From assembly GCA_003008705.1 (NCBI GenBank), contig PDUO01000025.1:747709-811708 (forward strand): 64,000 nucleotides of DNA, written 5' to 3'. The position numbers and the translations under genes were made by a program. Source of the DNA: Pezicula radicicola (taxonomy: Eukaryota; Ascomycota; Leotiomycetes; Helotiales; Dermateaceae). Below, one piece after another: positions 34,619 through 47,248 of the stretch; the first letter of the stretch is position 1; every line of letters begins with the position of its first letter. Under the pieces are notes generated by a model that saw only the letters and a list, made by a program, of their open reading frames with translations, searched no databases and was not told where the DNA came from.

Positions 34619-36395
34619 ATGGTTTCTATTACAACAGAAGAAGCGATCTCAACTCTGCAGTCGAATCTTACCGAGACAACAAAGATATTAACCGATGTTG
34701 ACGCACCAGATTTCAAGGAATCAATGAAGAGATGGAGTGATACGAACGTAAAAATACCAGCAGCGATTTTGAAACCAAGTTGTGAAGAAGATCTTGTTAA
34801 AATAGTAAGTCCCATGCCTTAACCATACCATACCATACCCAATCAAACCATAAACAAGAAAAATCATGACTGCCCAAGATATAAAAAAGAGAAGGAAAAA
34901 GGAAAGGAACCCGCCACTGACATAAAATAGGTATCCCACGCAATCGAAAACCAAATCCCCATTGTTGCCAAAGCAGGCGGTCATAGTCCCTGGTCCACAA
35001 TCGCGTCCCCAGGCTGGATCATCGACCTCTCATCCCTAACCTCCATAACCATAAACCCCTCCAAAACAGAACCAACAGCAACAATCCAAGCTGGCGTCCT
35101 AACTAAACCCCTCAACAAAACCATCGGCAATGCAGGTTACAAAATCCTCTCCGCAGGAGCTAGCACAGTAGGCTATATACCCTACCTCCTAGGCGGCGGA
35201 ACATCCTGGTATACAAATCTCCACGGTCTAGCATGCGATCATCTCCTATCAGCACGTATAATAACTTCCACCCGTGGACTAATAACAGTCTCTGCAACCG
35301 AGAACGCAGATTTATTCTGGGTTTTGAAAGGAGCGGGTCAGTTTTTTGGTATCGTTACCGAGGTTACGGTTAGGATTTTTCCGGAGAAGGAGGGAGAGGA
35401 GACGTTGGCTTGGACTATGGTTTTTACGCCGGAGAAGATGGATGTCTTGGCTCGTGTACTTGAGGGGGTTGTGGGGGATGGAAAGGATGAGAGGTTAGCG
35501 GGTATGATTGCTGTTATGGCTCCTCCGGGGAAGAAAGAGGTAAGTAAATCAAGCAAGGTGAAAAGATATCACCTGCTTCTTCACCACTCAATCTTAATTT
35601 TTTTTTTAGAAAAAAAAGAAAAGAGAAAGTAATATGCTAATCTTTTCTCAATCTACCTTAGCCAATAATCGTAGTAAACACAATGCATTTCAATCGAAGC
35701 GAAACCGAAGCACAAAAATCATGGATCCACTATTATCAATCGGACCAATCCAACAATTCAAAAAGGTCATTCCTTTGGAGAATATAACTGATGCTGCCGA
35801 GGCACTTAATATCCAAGGTGGTCTTAAGACACAGATTTGTTGTGGTCTGCAACGATTTGATGGTGTCAAGTTGAGTAGGAGTCTTGATAGTTGGTCTGAG
35901 CTTGTGAATAAATATCCGAGTGCTTCGGGCAGCTTTTTATGTTTAATTGGTATGCTGTTGATGCTATGAGGAGGTTCGTTGATGATGGGGATGGGGATTC
36001 GGCTTATACTCATCGGGATTGTTGGATTTGGGGGTAAGTAAGAGTTTCGAGTTTTCCTTCATATTTACTAAATACTGTTTCTATTCGAGACGGAAGTTTT
36101 TTTTTTTTTTTTTGGAAAGTTACTGTATAAGGCTAACGAGATCTAAAATTAATCTAGTTTATCTATTGTTTTAGCAACGGATGAGAAGTCAGCTATGGCG
36201 GCTGCAAAGAATGCGGAGGCTTTTATGAAGATCTGTCAGGAAGATCAGAAGGAATCTGAGAAGGGGATCTTTCCTAATCATTCGAGGAGTCATGCTATTG
36301 AGATAAGATATCGTGGTGAGAGAGTGCGGAAGAGATTGAGTGGGTTGAAAAAGATTTGGGATCTTGAGGGGGTTTTTACGAGGCAGTTTCTTTGA
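34619..36395 (+). pseudogene. BBE-like FAD-dependent oxidase, frameshifted
   Basis: Flavin oxidases of the berberine-bridge type oxidise sugars or alkaloids and are common in fungal secondary metabolism. Exon 1 (34619-34804, MVSITTEEAISTLQSNL) and exon 2 (34931-35539) are clean. Exon 2 has PIVAKAGGHSPWS, whose His is the usual flavin-linked residue, and LLGGGTSWYTNLHGLACDHL. Exon 3 from 35662 reads IIVVNTMHFNRSETEAQ. The conserved frame then jumps at an A5 run (about 35717), and again at a T5 run (about 35934), each consistent with one missing base. After the intron at 36034-36174 a C-terminal FPNHSRSHAIEIRYRG, then DLEGVFTRQFL appears, again out of phase with the preceding exon. No N-terminal signal peptide is visible. 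It is either a recent pseudogene or an artefact of homopolymer sequencing. Confidence 0.7.
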
Positions 36396-38759
36396 GTGAG
36401 CACGAGTATGCAATACTTTTTTATATCTAATCTTTTCTGAATGCTAAGCTTGGAAATTTAAAAAGGTTCACATGTATATATACATTCCCTCAAAAGTGTA
36501 TGAACCCTCGAGCACAATAGTGGTGATTTGAATGAGAGGCTGGATTGTCTGATTCTATGAACTGAGTGGGAGGTAGTAGGCCTTTAGATACAAGAGCTGA
36601 GCATTAATTAGAGCCTGATTTCTATACAAAATAAGGCATTCCGGATGCGACGGCTTTGCGCGTAGAGCGCTACAATAGAAAACAGGGTTTCTAGAGGCCT
36701 AAGCGAAAGGCCCGAAAAAGAAGAAGCAAGTATGGCCAGAATGAGGATATACTGACACGTGACAAAATGGGCTACAATGGCTGACACAGTGTGACGTGAT
36801 AGACCGGGAACAGTTAGGCTCGCTCGCTGCCAACCTCTCTAATAATTGCTGCCTGAGTTGTGTAAAGCTGGGTGGGACTTAGAACACAGTATTGGGACTA
36901 TTGTGACTGAACTATACTACTGTTTAAAAATTATAGACATCTGGTTTCTTATGTCACCTTTTCATATTTAAGCAAAACCAAGAAATCAGAGCTCATTTTA
37001 ACCATCACATGCAGAAGAATAATATCAGTGATTGAATGTTGATATCTTAACGAACTGTCAGTACGAAGTACGAAAGTATACTTCGTAGAGACATGTCAGC
37101 AATCCCACGTACTGTATATAAATCAAAGTTTCATTCCGGGATCACATGCGATTGGGTTTTGGTTTGGTTTGGTTTATTCGCAAGGGAATGATATCCAATT
37201 TACGGCATATTCCTGTATATGTAGCTAAGCCACACGTAATAATGCGGAGGAGCCGATATTTTCTTTTTTATGTATGAATAGAGGATCCGAGGCTTCATAG
37301 GACCTATATTATTATGTTTGATACTATCCCTTTGTGCATCAACTGGTATGTGTGTGAGCAGACTCATAGGACGTGCGCAACAAAGTACATATATTTTTGT
37401 GGTGGTGAATTCTCGGGATATCCGAAAATGGAATCCCTGGAAAGAATGGCAGTTGACGCATGAATGGGTTATTGCCGATCAAGCGGAAACTTAGCGAGGC
37501 ATCTCTAACCTTCTACTTCAAAAGCCGACTCGAATACCGGTACTCGTACTTTGCTTTTCTGGTGATATTAAGTCCGAGAGTATATTTTTTTTTTTAAAAA
37601 AAATAATATCTTTTAGCTCCTTGCCTTTCCCACTGCTCCCTTTACAGCACCCTGTAGGGTATGTTCCTTCGCTAAAGAGGCAAGCGACAAACCTTCAATG
37701 CTCTCCCTCTTCTCTCGCTAAACATCCATCATCCTTCAAACCCAAAATTTGAACGTATCGCTTCCTAAGAATAAAAGTCCCTTGTTGATTTCTTGCCGGA
37801 AAGGAGAGAAAAAGGAGGGAGAGTACTGGTCTTAGTAGATCGTTTGGCAAGTGTCTTTGCCTGTGTCGTGTCGCAATTCTAAAAAGTTATCCCCACGGCT
37901 AGCCAAGTACGAAAGGTACGAAAGTACGCGCGGCGGGTTGTTGATCTTGTTAGAAACTCCTACCAATGTTTTATTAAAATAAACAACTCCCCCCGCGACG
38001 CTTTGTCTCGGACCCGGACTGTGCGGGCCAATCCGACTACGCGATCCCTGTAATAGTATTAAACTCCTAAAGTTTTTCTAGAAGTCTAACCTACTGTACT
38101 GTTCACTCTTCTTCATCTTATTATTCTGTTCACCAGGTTCTTCCAAGAAGACTTGCATCATCCTGTGGATTAATAGATAATCCAGGGGTCCATCGTTCAT
38201 CTGGTGAACCACGTCAACAAGTACGAAACATGTTTATACCTCTGTTTTCATTAACCAATTGCATAATGCCTATTTTTAAGCATATGCGATACTAATCTCG
38301 CCGCCCGCAGTGGACTTTGAAGTGGAATTCTGCCCATCGCAATAGGGAGGATGGGTCCTGGTGGCGAGGGTAACTGAGCTCTACGGCTTCTGCCATTCTA
38401 TGTCATGGTTCTCAGCCTCAAGGCCAAGGCCGGAAGGACCTGTAGCTATCATGCCAATATGGAATAAGGCTTTTTCCGTACTGTACTTCGCACCTCCGAA
38501 CCGGAGGCCAGTACTCGTGGAAGTTTTTGACGCATCAGCATCAATTTCCTATGTCTCTCAGTGACAGATAGCTGCGTCTGGCTGTGGACCCGTTGTGGAC
38601 GGGAGAGTTGAGGAACCAAAGGAGAAGCAACATAAATGCAATACAATGAAGATACATTTTCTCATCATCCCGACATTCGAGAAGAATTGAGCAGTTTATT
38701 CTTTCTTTACTTCAATCTTTTGCCTTTTTCGGTTTTCTACTCTCATTAACACTCTCATT
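36396..38759. other. 2.4-kb gene-free region before the tyrosinase
   Basis: No supported gene. Words of the form GTACGAA(A/G) recur (about 37060-37090, 37905-37930 and 38220), including a short palindrome at 37062-37088. A T run lies at about 36099-36113 and a T/A run at about 37585-37600. The promoter of the tyrosinase is presumably in the last few hundred bases. Confidence 0.5.
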
Positions 38760-39969
38760 ATGCTTTTCTTAAGCCCCACTATCGTCGCTTTCCTTGCGGC
38801 TACTTCTGTCGTTTCAGCAGCTCCCCACGCCAAACGGGCAAATTCAACTTGTACCAGTGTCACCCAACGTAATGCTTGGTAAGATTCATCTCAAAAATTC
38901 CCCGGTTCCGTTCTCAGATCTTAGTTAACATAAAAATTCCAGGCACACTCTTACTGATAGTGAGAAGAAAGCTTATATCGATGCTGAACTCTGTCTTTTC
39001 AATTCTCCTGCTAAAGAAGGATATCCGGGTGCTCAAACTAGATATGATGACATTCATTTCTCTCATATCAACTCCACCAATGTTGTCCATGATGTTGGAG
39101 GATTCCTCCCTTGGCACAGATACTACATGTATGCCCATGAATATCTTCTCAAGAACGAATGCGGCTACAATGGAACACAGCCGTGAGTTAAAGTACATCC
39201 TAACAATAAATAATATCAAATTATCAACACACATTAGATACTGGGATGAGCAATACGACGCCATAAACTATGCATCCAATGTCACCGCATCACCCATCTT
39301 CGACGCCACAACCGGTTTCGGAGGTGATGGAACCGGCAATGACAGCTGTATTGCCGATGGACCATTCGCAAACGTCACACTTCATCTTGGTCCTATCTAT
39401 GAAGTAACAGATCATTGCATCAGTAGATCTGTCACTCAGTCAAGTCTTCAATGGGCCAACCAGACATACCTCGATGAATGCTATGCTGCTCAGAATTACT
39501 CTGTCGCTTACCCACTTTTCTCGAGTCACCCACATACCGCTGGCCATGCTACAGTCGGCGGTGTTATGTTGGATGTGACTGCATCTCCAGGAGGTAAATA
39601 TCCCCTACTCACCCTTTATATTTCCACAAATAACTAACAATTTCAATCATAGACCCAATCTTCTTCCTCCACCACACCAACCTCGATCGTCTCTGGTGGA
39701 ACTGGCAATCCATGGACCTTCCCACTCGTTACTTCGATATGACTGGACAAAACGTTCCTACCCAGGAGTACATTGATTCGATGGGTATCTACAACGTCAC
39801 TGATTCTTGGTTGAACTATGATGGAGATTTCAACTCTAGCATGACAACTCTCAACCACACTTTGAGCTTGATTGGCATATTGCCCAATGTTACCGTTGGC
39901 GATGTCATGGATATTCAAGGTGGTCTGTTATGCTACGAGTATGTTCAGGATAACGGTATTGAGGGGTAG
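38760..39969 (+). CDS. Secreted tyrosinase (type-3 copper oxidase), short form
   Basis: Tyrosinases hydroxylate and oxidise phenols to quinones, feeding melanin and pigment pathways. Exons 38760-38878, 38943-39182, 39238-39593 and 39653-39969 sum to 1032 nt, 343 residues. A signal peptide opens the protein (MLFLSPTIVAFLAATSVVSA). Copper site A is visible as DIHFSHIN with LPWHRYYMYAHEYL. Copper site B is SHPHTAGHATVGG with IFFLHHTNLDRLWWNWQ. The frame is undamaged and several N-x-S/T sites suggest glycosylation. There is no C-terminal lid domain, so this belongs to the short secreted group, which may be catechol oxidase-like or o-aminophenol oxidase-like. It is followed on the same strand by an unrelated hypothetical gene. 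Confidence 0.92.
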
Positions 39970-40240
39970 AGTTAGCATTTTAAAAGGAGTAATTGTTGGT
40001 TTCGCCTTTTCTTTCTTCGATTCTGTTTGGGATCTGTATATACTTGTACACTACTTCATTGGGTGTTATTTTTGATAGACTTAGAGCATAGAGCGCATAG
40101 AGCAACTGAGAAATTTCTAAAAATTCCGAGTGGCTTGTTTCCCCCTTATTTAAGGTACTTTTGAGCCTTGTGAACTTTTAGATTTTAACCCCTAGGTGAA
40201 GTTAATTCTGAAGAGTCAGCGCTTCGTCAACAAACAACAG

Positions 40241-41159
40241 ATGAAGCTACAACAACAGATAGAGCTACAGCACCAGCACGAAAAGATGAAACCTAGGGGA
40301 CAAAAACGCGAAATTAATCTTCCTCAACGGCTTCAGATCGCAAATAATCACAACAAGGTAAGCACTCCTACAAATGAACCAATCCTTAGAACTGACAAGT
40401 ACCTAGAAGAGAAAAAGACCCGCTAGCGTTCTTGACGACGAAGAGACCAACCAGGAGACACGAAGACGCAGCCAAGAAACTGAGAACGTCGATGAGTTCA
40501 GTCAGAGTTTCAAAGCGAATATCGATGAGATAGTTGCGCTGTGTCTTGGCCAGAGTAGCGAGGTCAGAATTCCTACCTCAACTGCGATAAAGACTGGGAT
40601 ATTGCGAAGGAGATCAGAGGCTCGTTTGGAACGTGATACTGCCGAGGAAGATTCGATTCTGACCGATTTGCACGAACCTGTGTTGGATACGGACTACAAC
40701 CCCGCTATCCCAAAAAGGCCAGCGAAAAAGGTTCGATTTGCTCTGCTAGCCGAAGAGGAGGACAAGGTGAAGATCGATGGAAATTCGAGGGATATTGGAC
40801 AAAAGCTCACCAATGTACACTCTCCGAAGATACCCAAAGGACTAAACACAACTACGACGAAGGCACCATCTACGCAGAACGCCCAGAAATCTCAATTAAG
40901 TTCACCGAATGCTCCTCAACAGTCAGATCAAGTACGAGACAGTTGCAACAAACAAGCTGCTGAATGTTCGGACATCCTGGAGGATACGTTGAAGAGCATG
41001 AGAGATGATGGGAAAGCAATTGCAGAAGCCATTAGAGAGAACGGAAATGCTTTGAGAAAATGGACAGACGCCATGGATGGCATCGCTAAATGCATGAAAA
41101 TCATGGTAGACAACTATATTCGTGTTAAGAATGTTAAGTTATCACGTTGGCGAAAATGA
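40241..41159 (+). CDS. Hypothetical basic, coiled-coil-like protein
   Basis: Exons 40241-40357 and 40407-41159 flank a 49-bp intron (GTAAGC to CCTAG) and give 289 residues. The N-terminus is Gln/Lys-rich (MKLQQQIELQHQHEKMKPRG). A KRKRP sequence just after the splice could be a nuclear localisation signal. A Ser/Thr/Pro-rich middle is followed by a C-terminal stretch with heptad-like pattern (CSDILEDTLKSMRDDGKAI, then WTDAMDGIAKCMKIMVD). I recognise no family. The open frame upstream of 40241 begins after an AG at 40194-40195, so a further 5' exon is possible. Confidence 0.6.
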
Positions 41160-41535
41160 TTCTAGTTCATGCTTCTCTTGTTCAGTCAACTTCACTTTCA
41201 GCCTAACTCGCATACCCAAAAGATAAGGAAACATCAACCTAGAGTCAAAGACTCACCTTTGACTGTTATCTAATCGTTCGGCTTTTGTGGAAGACAATTT
41301 ATGGAAGGGAGGGAAATGTGATGCAAAGAACGATTAGGGAGCAAAGTCTGTAAATATCATATCTATAAGAGTACTGTACAATGGAAGCATTGTATATGGT
41401 ATTAGGAGGTTACAATGGAGCAGGCCAACTATTACTTGACTTCAATTTAGGTCTAACCTACCAGACTCTTATTGTTTTGATATATAGCCAAGCCTGGAGA
41501 GCCTTCTCATTTCTTTTCGCCCGTCCACCTCCAAA
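41160..41535. terminator. Convergent 3' region
   Basis: 376 bp between the stop codons of the hypothetical gene (plus, 41159) and the M20 gene (minus, 41536). Both transcripts presumably end here; no specific signal was identified. Confidence 0.4.
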
Positions 41536-43000
41536 CTAAAAACAGCCACCAGTCAATACTGAGCTTACAACCGCCCTGTCTTTCCTATTCAGATCTTCCT
41601 CAAAGTCCTGTCTTATAGCTGCTGCTACAATATCATCAGTGAGTATCTTCCATCCCACCATCGCTATGCCTTTTCCAGTAACAATAGCTCGCCTATGAGC
41701 TTCTTCTGTACCTGCCGCAGCAGTGAACCCTGGAGTATGGTTGTACGCTCCCGGAGCAGCTGGAATTCCACAATAGCCCTGAAAGCCAGGACACTCGTAG
41801 GACACATTGCCTAACTGAAGTTAGTTCATTCGAATCTAGTTTATGTTGTATTCAAGAATGTTACCCATATCAGTGGAGCCAGCCAAAGGAGGACTTGAAA
41901 ACTCGCATCGAACAGGTGATCCCATATCCGCCATAGCTGAAGTATATAACGAACAAATAGTTTTATTTGGCATCAAATCAGCATAAGTGTTGATACTTTT
42001 CAAGTCAGTTTCCAAATCAATCCAATCGGAACTTATACATACTCTTTGAATTCAACCGAACAGCCTGTTGCAAGAGCAGCACCCTCAAAGCATTTCTTCG
42101 CTCTCTCAACCAACTCCTCAGCAGCTTTCAAACTAGGAGCTCGAATATAATAGTCCAATGACCCATAAGCGGTGATAATATTCGGTCTTGAGCCACCACC
42201 TGATATAACTCCATGGATTCTCTCATCTGGTTTTATTTGTTGACGCAAGACACTAATGGCGTTGTAGGCTAGAACCACTGCATCGAGTGCATTGACTCCT
42301 TGCCATGGAGCAAGCGCTGCATGTGCTGCTTTCCCAGTATACTGAACGGTAAATTTGTGATTTGCAAGTGTAGGCATATACGCATCTCCTGTAAATCCAC
42401 ACTCGACCAAACCATCTTCTGGACCAGGATGAATCATTAAACATGCATCGACATCTTTATATGCACCAGCATCAATTAGTTTTAATTTTCCACCGCCTCC
42501 TTCTTCGGCTGGCGTGCCTAGAATTCGCACTCTCCCAGCTATCTTGTAGTCTTTGATGGCTTTGGCTAGACCAAGGAATCCTCCGATAGAAATAGTGGCG
42601 ATGAGGTTGTGGCCACATGCATGCCCAATTCCTGGGAGCGCATCATATTCAGCATTGAAAGCTACAATACGCCCTCCTGATCCATATTCTGCTTGAAAAG
42701 CGGTTGGTACTCCGTATGCATGTCTCGTGACTTTGAAGCCTTGAGCTTCTAGTAGTGTTGTGATGTTATCGTGGGCATGGAACTCTGCGTAGCCTAGTTC
42801 GGGATCATTATGAATCTACAAAATTGTCAAGCATTAATTGCAGCTGAGGCAATAGGTAGGTAACTTACTTGTTTGTTGATTCCTAAAAGCTCGGGATCGA
42901 GTGTATCTATTTCGCTTTGAATCGTTGCGTCTGCGGCTGCATCTTGACTGGTCCTGGAGAAGAGACGCAAGGTGTTATCGAAGCTCGATTTTATCTTCAT
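41536..43000 (-). CDS. M20-family amidohydrolase / peptidase
   Basis: M20 metallo-enzymes cleave N-acyl amino acids or dipeptides with two zinc ions. Exons 43000-42869, 42815-42043, 41995-41865 and 41810-41536 sum to 1311 nt, 436 residues. Key motifs are EYDALPGIGHACGHNLIATI (metal ligands and catalytic Asp), ILGTPAEEGGGGKLKL (general-base Glu pair), YTGKAAHAALAPWQGVNALD of the dimerisation domain, and PPLAGSTDMGNVSYECP near the end. This pattern resembles the PM20D2/aminobenzoyl-glutamate hydrolase subgroup. There is no signal peptide from the start at 43000 (MKIKSSFDNTLRL). An upstream in-frame ATG at 43156 would add a hydrophobic stretch; I prefer 43000. Confidence 0.88.
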
Positions 43001-44092
43001 CTTCTGGGATATCAATGGCAATCTTGAATTGGCGTAAATGGTAGGTAATAGACTTGGAACTATAGTCACTATGATTAATAGATTCTGTTTCGAGATTCCG
43101 ATATTATCTCCTTGTCTAGGAGCTTTACAAAATTTATGGTAATGATGTAGATACAAGCTATAGCAAGTGGTAGGGTTGTATCCTATCCCACTCTTGAATA
43201 AAATTTACCATTGTTCTATTCATGATCCCAGTAACCGGCCCGGGATCCGGATATTTTCTAACACCTGGGCGAGCTACAATTTATATACTCACTAAATCTT
43301 TAAATCCCTAGTCCAGTTCCTATGATATTTAGAAAAGAATTAACCTGACCATTCCATTTCCGCTATCTACAATCATCTAAACCTATTTCCCAATCTTATC
43401 CCCCCGTTCCATAATTTCCATGTCTCATATTCATCCGTCCACCTCTTGAAAAATAAGAGTTCATAACCCACTGGGCAATACCATCATGAGGTGCAAGCTG
43501 AGCTCCCCGTATTAATATACTCATAGTTGTAAAACCTCTGTTTTGAATGAGGTGGAAGTTTTCATTTGCAATCAAGCGGCGTTTGAACTCTGGGATGGAC
43601 GTGGTGCTCGCTTGCTTGCTTAAAGTTTCGCTAGTTTGTGCCTGTTCTGTTTGTCTTTGATTCTGATGTGAAGTTCTTGATTTGGGTTTTGGGTTTGGAC
43701 ATTTTGTGAAGGGGGCGAAGAAGAGCTAGGAAGAAGGAAGTTCAAGGAGTTTTTATAGTGCCCAAGGGGAGGACTGAATCATGATCAGTGGGATAGATTC
43801 ATTGAAGTACATATCATGTCTTGAATCAAAATGCTCATATAGATTTTAAACCTAGTGAACATATTTATGACTTAGTGAATCACAAATTTTCAGCCAACCG
43901 TCATGTTCATATTCAGGGAATTTCATTGACATAAGCTTCAGTGTCTTATGAATATAACCGTTCCCATGCCTAAATACTTGTAAATGTTAGCAGAGAGAGG
44001 AATAGTATCAATGAGTCAGATACTCACCAATTTAAACCATCTATATAATGTTTCTCGACACATATACTGTAAGAAAAGAAGCCATAAGTTTT
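43001..44092. other. Intergenic
   Basis: Holds the M20 promoter region and the 3' flank of the dioxygenase gene. No supported ORF or repeat. Confidence 0.5.
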
Positions 44093-45183
44093 CTAATAAG
44101 CCTTTACACCAGCAAGCTTCAAAAGCTTAGCACTCAACTCAGGGAGTTGAAGTGGCTGGTCTCTATCCCTTGGGTCTCTAGTGCCATCATCAAGATACGT
44201 CTCAGTACTCCTCACAAGAATATTATCATGTGGCCAATGGCTCGTCCCACTCCTCTTCTCAAAAGCCTCCGCCTTAAGTTTAAGTATCTCGGGAGAAGCT
44301 AAATCGGCAGGTGCAAAAGCAGCATAAATAACCGTGCGAATCGTGTTGCTGTTAACAGTCGGTTCCGCACCGTAATGAATGGTTCGACTGTCCCAAAGAA
44401 TGAGATCACCAATATCTGCGCAAACCTTCTGAGGTTTAATATTATGTTTAATGGTGAACCATTCAAGTTGCTCTTTACTGTACAAGTACACGTCCTTCTT
44501 GTCCCAAGTATCTTTGTCGGTCTGAGTATCGAAGAATTCGTCGTTCAGAGCGTGAGAACCAGGATAAACAAGTAATCCGCCATCCTCGGGACCAGATTTA
44601 GAGAGGTTAATAATACCTTGGATGCAGTGTATACCATTTCGAAGTGGAGATTGATCAATATGTTCCCACGGTTCCTTCTTAGGGATATCTTTCCGATTCG
44701 GAAAAGTGACATTCAGACTATCAAAGCTGACAAGAAGCTTATCTGTCCCCCATAACTTGGCGAAGGCATCAATAACACCAGGCTCCATTCGTGCATCCCA
44801 CATAAACTTTTCGTGTGCTACCCCATATGAGGAGAATGTGTTGATCTTGCTTTGCTTCGGTAAATTCTCCTTTATCCAAGTCTCCGGATTCTCGAAGTCG
44901 AGCTTGTCGTTTCCGAATGACTTTAACCACTCGAAGGCTTTTTGTTGGTACCCAAGTGCTCGATCATGGGGGATAGCATTTTTAACCACTGCGAAGCCCT
45001 TTTGTTGGAGGTCTTTGCGCCAGTCGGTATATTTGGTAGTCGGGCTGTGAAATCGTAGATTCGTCAGCATGAAATATGACGGCGTTTGTAGAATGATACC
45101 TACGAAAGTGTATCAAGTAATGGTGCAGGTGATGATACTAATAATGTGGGAGAGGCGGGAGGAGAAATTGCGCTTGGAGCCAT
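44093..45183 (-). CDS. PhyH-like Fe(II)/2-oxoglutarate dioxygenase
   Basis: Phytanoyl-CoA dioxygenase-like enzymes hydroxylate lipids or secondary metabolites using Fe(II) and 2-oxoglutarate. Exon 1 (45183-45104, MAPSAISPPASPTLLVSSPA) joins exon 2 (45044-44093) across a 59-bp intron (GTAGGT to CACAG); 343 residues. The iron triad is the HID of EPWEHIDQSPLRNG (first His and Asp) and the His of LILWDSRTIHYGAEP. The Arg that binds 2-oxoglutarate is probably in NSNTIRTVIYAAF. The family FAVVKNAIPHDRALGYQQKA start and the YPGSHALNDEFF stretch are also typical. An internal ATG at 45070 lies inside the intron and should not be used. The substrate is unknown. Confidence 0.88.
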
Positions 45184-47248
45184 GACTTCTTGGAGTTTTG
45201 ATGGTACCTCTTCTTGGATTAAGAGAATACTTCAAAGTATGTGCGGAACAAAATTCTTATGCCACTGAAACCTGTGGAATGGTTTTGTTGAGCTGTTTCA
45301 AAGGCTTTATGGTCTGGTGAATTTGCAGACTTGGATTTGAAAAACAAAAGAGAGGTTGTCTTAAGAATAATAATCGCCGAGAGTGTTCTAGAGCTTATCG
45401 ATAGTCACGCAAGATTTGCATTGCATGTCGCTCTCTGTTGTCACTGACTTGTTAGTCTTGATTAGAAAACAGCCGAAGATAGGTCGTCGGGCAACTTTGG
45501 ACAATGTTCTAGCTAGATTTGGACATATTTGCAGCTTCACAGGCCTATAGAACGTTGTTACCGACATCCCACTTTACGTTGTACAGGTACTGTTCTTACT
45601 ATCGTAAGATCCCATATTCCAATCATCGTATGGCTTAGCCCACTCTCTGTTCCGGCGCAACAAAAAATAAGAGATCGGAAGAACAATAAAATGGCTCCGT
45701 ATAGACTGCCGATTGTTGTTGTGTAAACGCGAGGCCACTTGTCTGCAGGTGCCTGCTGTAAAATATATAAAGTAAGGAACCATAAATTAAGCGAGGCAAT
45801 CTATCTATACCTAGAGCCGTTGTAAACTAGAGTGCTTTATCTCATCATTGGGCCAATATGAAATAGACAATATTAAAATAAGAGATTGCAAAAATACGGA
45901 TTCGTCATTAGGACTTGCCAATATGGCCTTACTAATAATAGTGGGGGGGGGGTTAAATACCAGGCCAACCACCCAAATTCCTTCCCAAAATTAGTCTGAG
46001 GACGAACATAATAAGTTTATAGCACTTTTTATTCCTTTCTTTCTTTATACAAACAATAAACTACTAATTTACGTACTAAAATACCCCTGGGCGGTACCAA
46101 AAGAAACATGGCGCATAGCAGAAGCGAGCTGCTTTTTGCAGTAAGTAAAAATCAGGTATAATTTGAGATTTCCCAGGCTTAGGTCGAGGCAGTGCAGTTA
46201 CGGATCTAAAAATACGTTTTAAAGCTAACCATAGTTTCCTCAAACCTAGTTTAGAACCTATCAATTGCATTTTAAATTTGTTCAAGTTCAATATCAGAGT
46301 GTTTGGAAGTAGTTGCTAAGCTCAATTTTGTTACAGAAATTTCGGCCATTTGTCTCTCCAGTATCGTTGGCCGTACCTTTTTTTGGTAACCATTCACCGT
46401 CGTTACGGTCATGACTAGTCTCATTGCTAATTCTTAGATTGTCGTTTTCGATATTTCTACTGGTGGGATGAAATCACTGCTTTCCGTTCTTGACATCTTG
46501 AGTGTTTCCAGTACTGTCTGAAGCTCCTTCTCCTGGTTCTCATATTCATGGGACCCCTTATTGTATGGTATGCGTCTTCGGCGTCAGTCAACTTTCGTAA
46601 ATTACAATACCCGACCGCTTCTCTAATTTCCTAAGGTTATAGAGTTCTTGAAGGCATAAGTTGCATCGATTAAGATGGATATGGGCCTCCTGTTGTGTAT
46701 ATTTACCAGCGTGGCTTTTAATACTTCATACCTCAACTCCTAATAAAGCCGAGGCTTGAGCCAAGCTGGGCCTCAACGCCTTTGAGTAAAAAATTAGGTT
46801 AATTATCTATAATCGTCCTCATCTTAAAAGAATATTCAACTTGAGATTATTAAGTCATTCTTTCAGCGGTTAAGTAATTAAAGTTATAGCGCCACTAAAG
46901 CGATGGTCACTTTACGACGCACAAACAAAACACCAGTGAACATCCCAGAGCGGCCGTTATAATACTTAAATACCTTGTGATGATTTATCTTTATTCCTGC
47001 TTAATTGTATTGTAAGTAGTAGTGATTGAATTAGACACCAGTACACAGCCACAATCGTTCAACTGTACTAATTTAGCTCAGGTTTCATCCATCGCAAGCC
47101 AACTTTACCTGCAATAATCAAGTTGAGGAGTGAAAGATCGCGAACGTCTATCCAGCAATTTCATAGTTACTTCCAAATCTTTACAGGTGACTCTGAAATG
47201 TACTTGCAACTACATTTGAAAAGAGAGCTCGCTATCCCTCGCTTTGTC
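45184..47248. other. 2-kb intergenic region with possible relics
   Basis: No intact gene. The minus-strand ORF 46076-46291 (71 codons) and further coding-like pieces in changing frames up to about 46600 could be an unrecognised decayed gene. A G run lies at about 45943-45953. I cannot name a family. Confidence 0.4.

Noticed and set aside
45045..45070. ATG at 45070 as the start of the dioxygenase
   Set aside because: It lies within a 59-bp intron; the upstream exon starting at 45183 joins in frame and extends the N-terminus sensibly.
34619..45183. A secondary-metabolite cluster made of oxidase, tyrosinase and dioxygenase
   Set aside because: No backbone synthase is present, large gaps separate the genes, and the oxidase is damaged.
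46076..46291. Minus-strand 71-codon ORF as a transposon relic
   Set aside because: No motif of any transposase or reverse transcriptase could be seen, so it is mentioned only as a possible relic.
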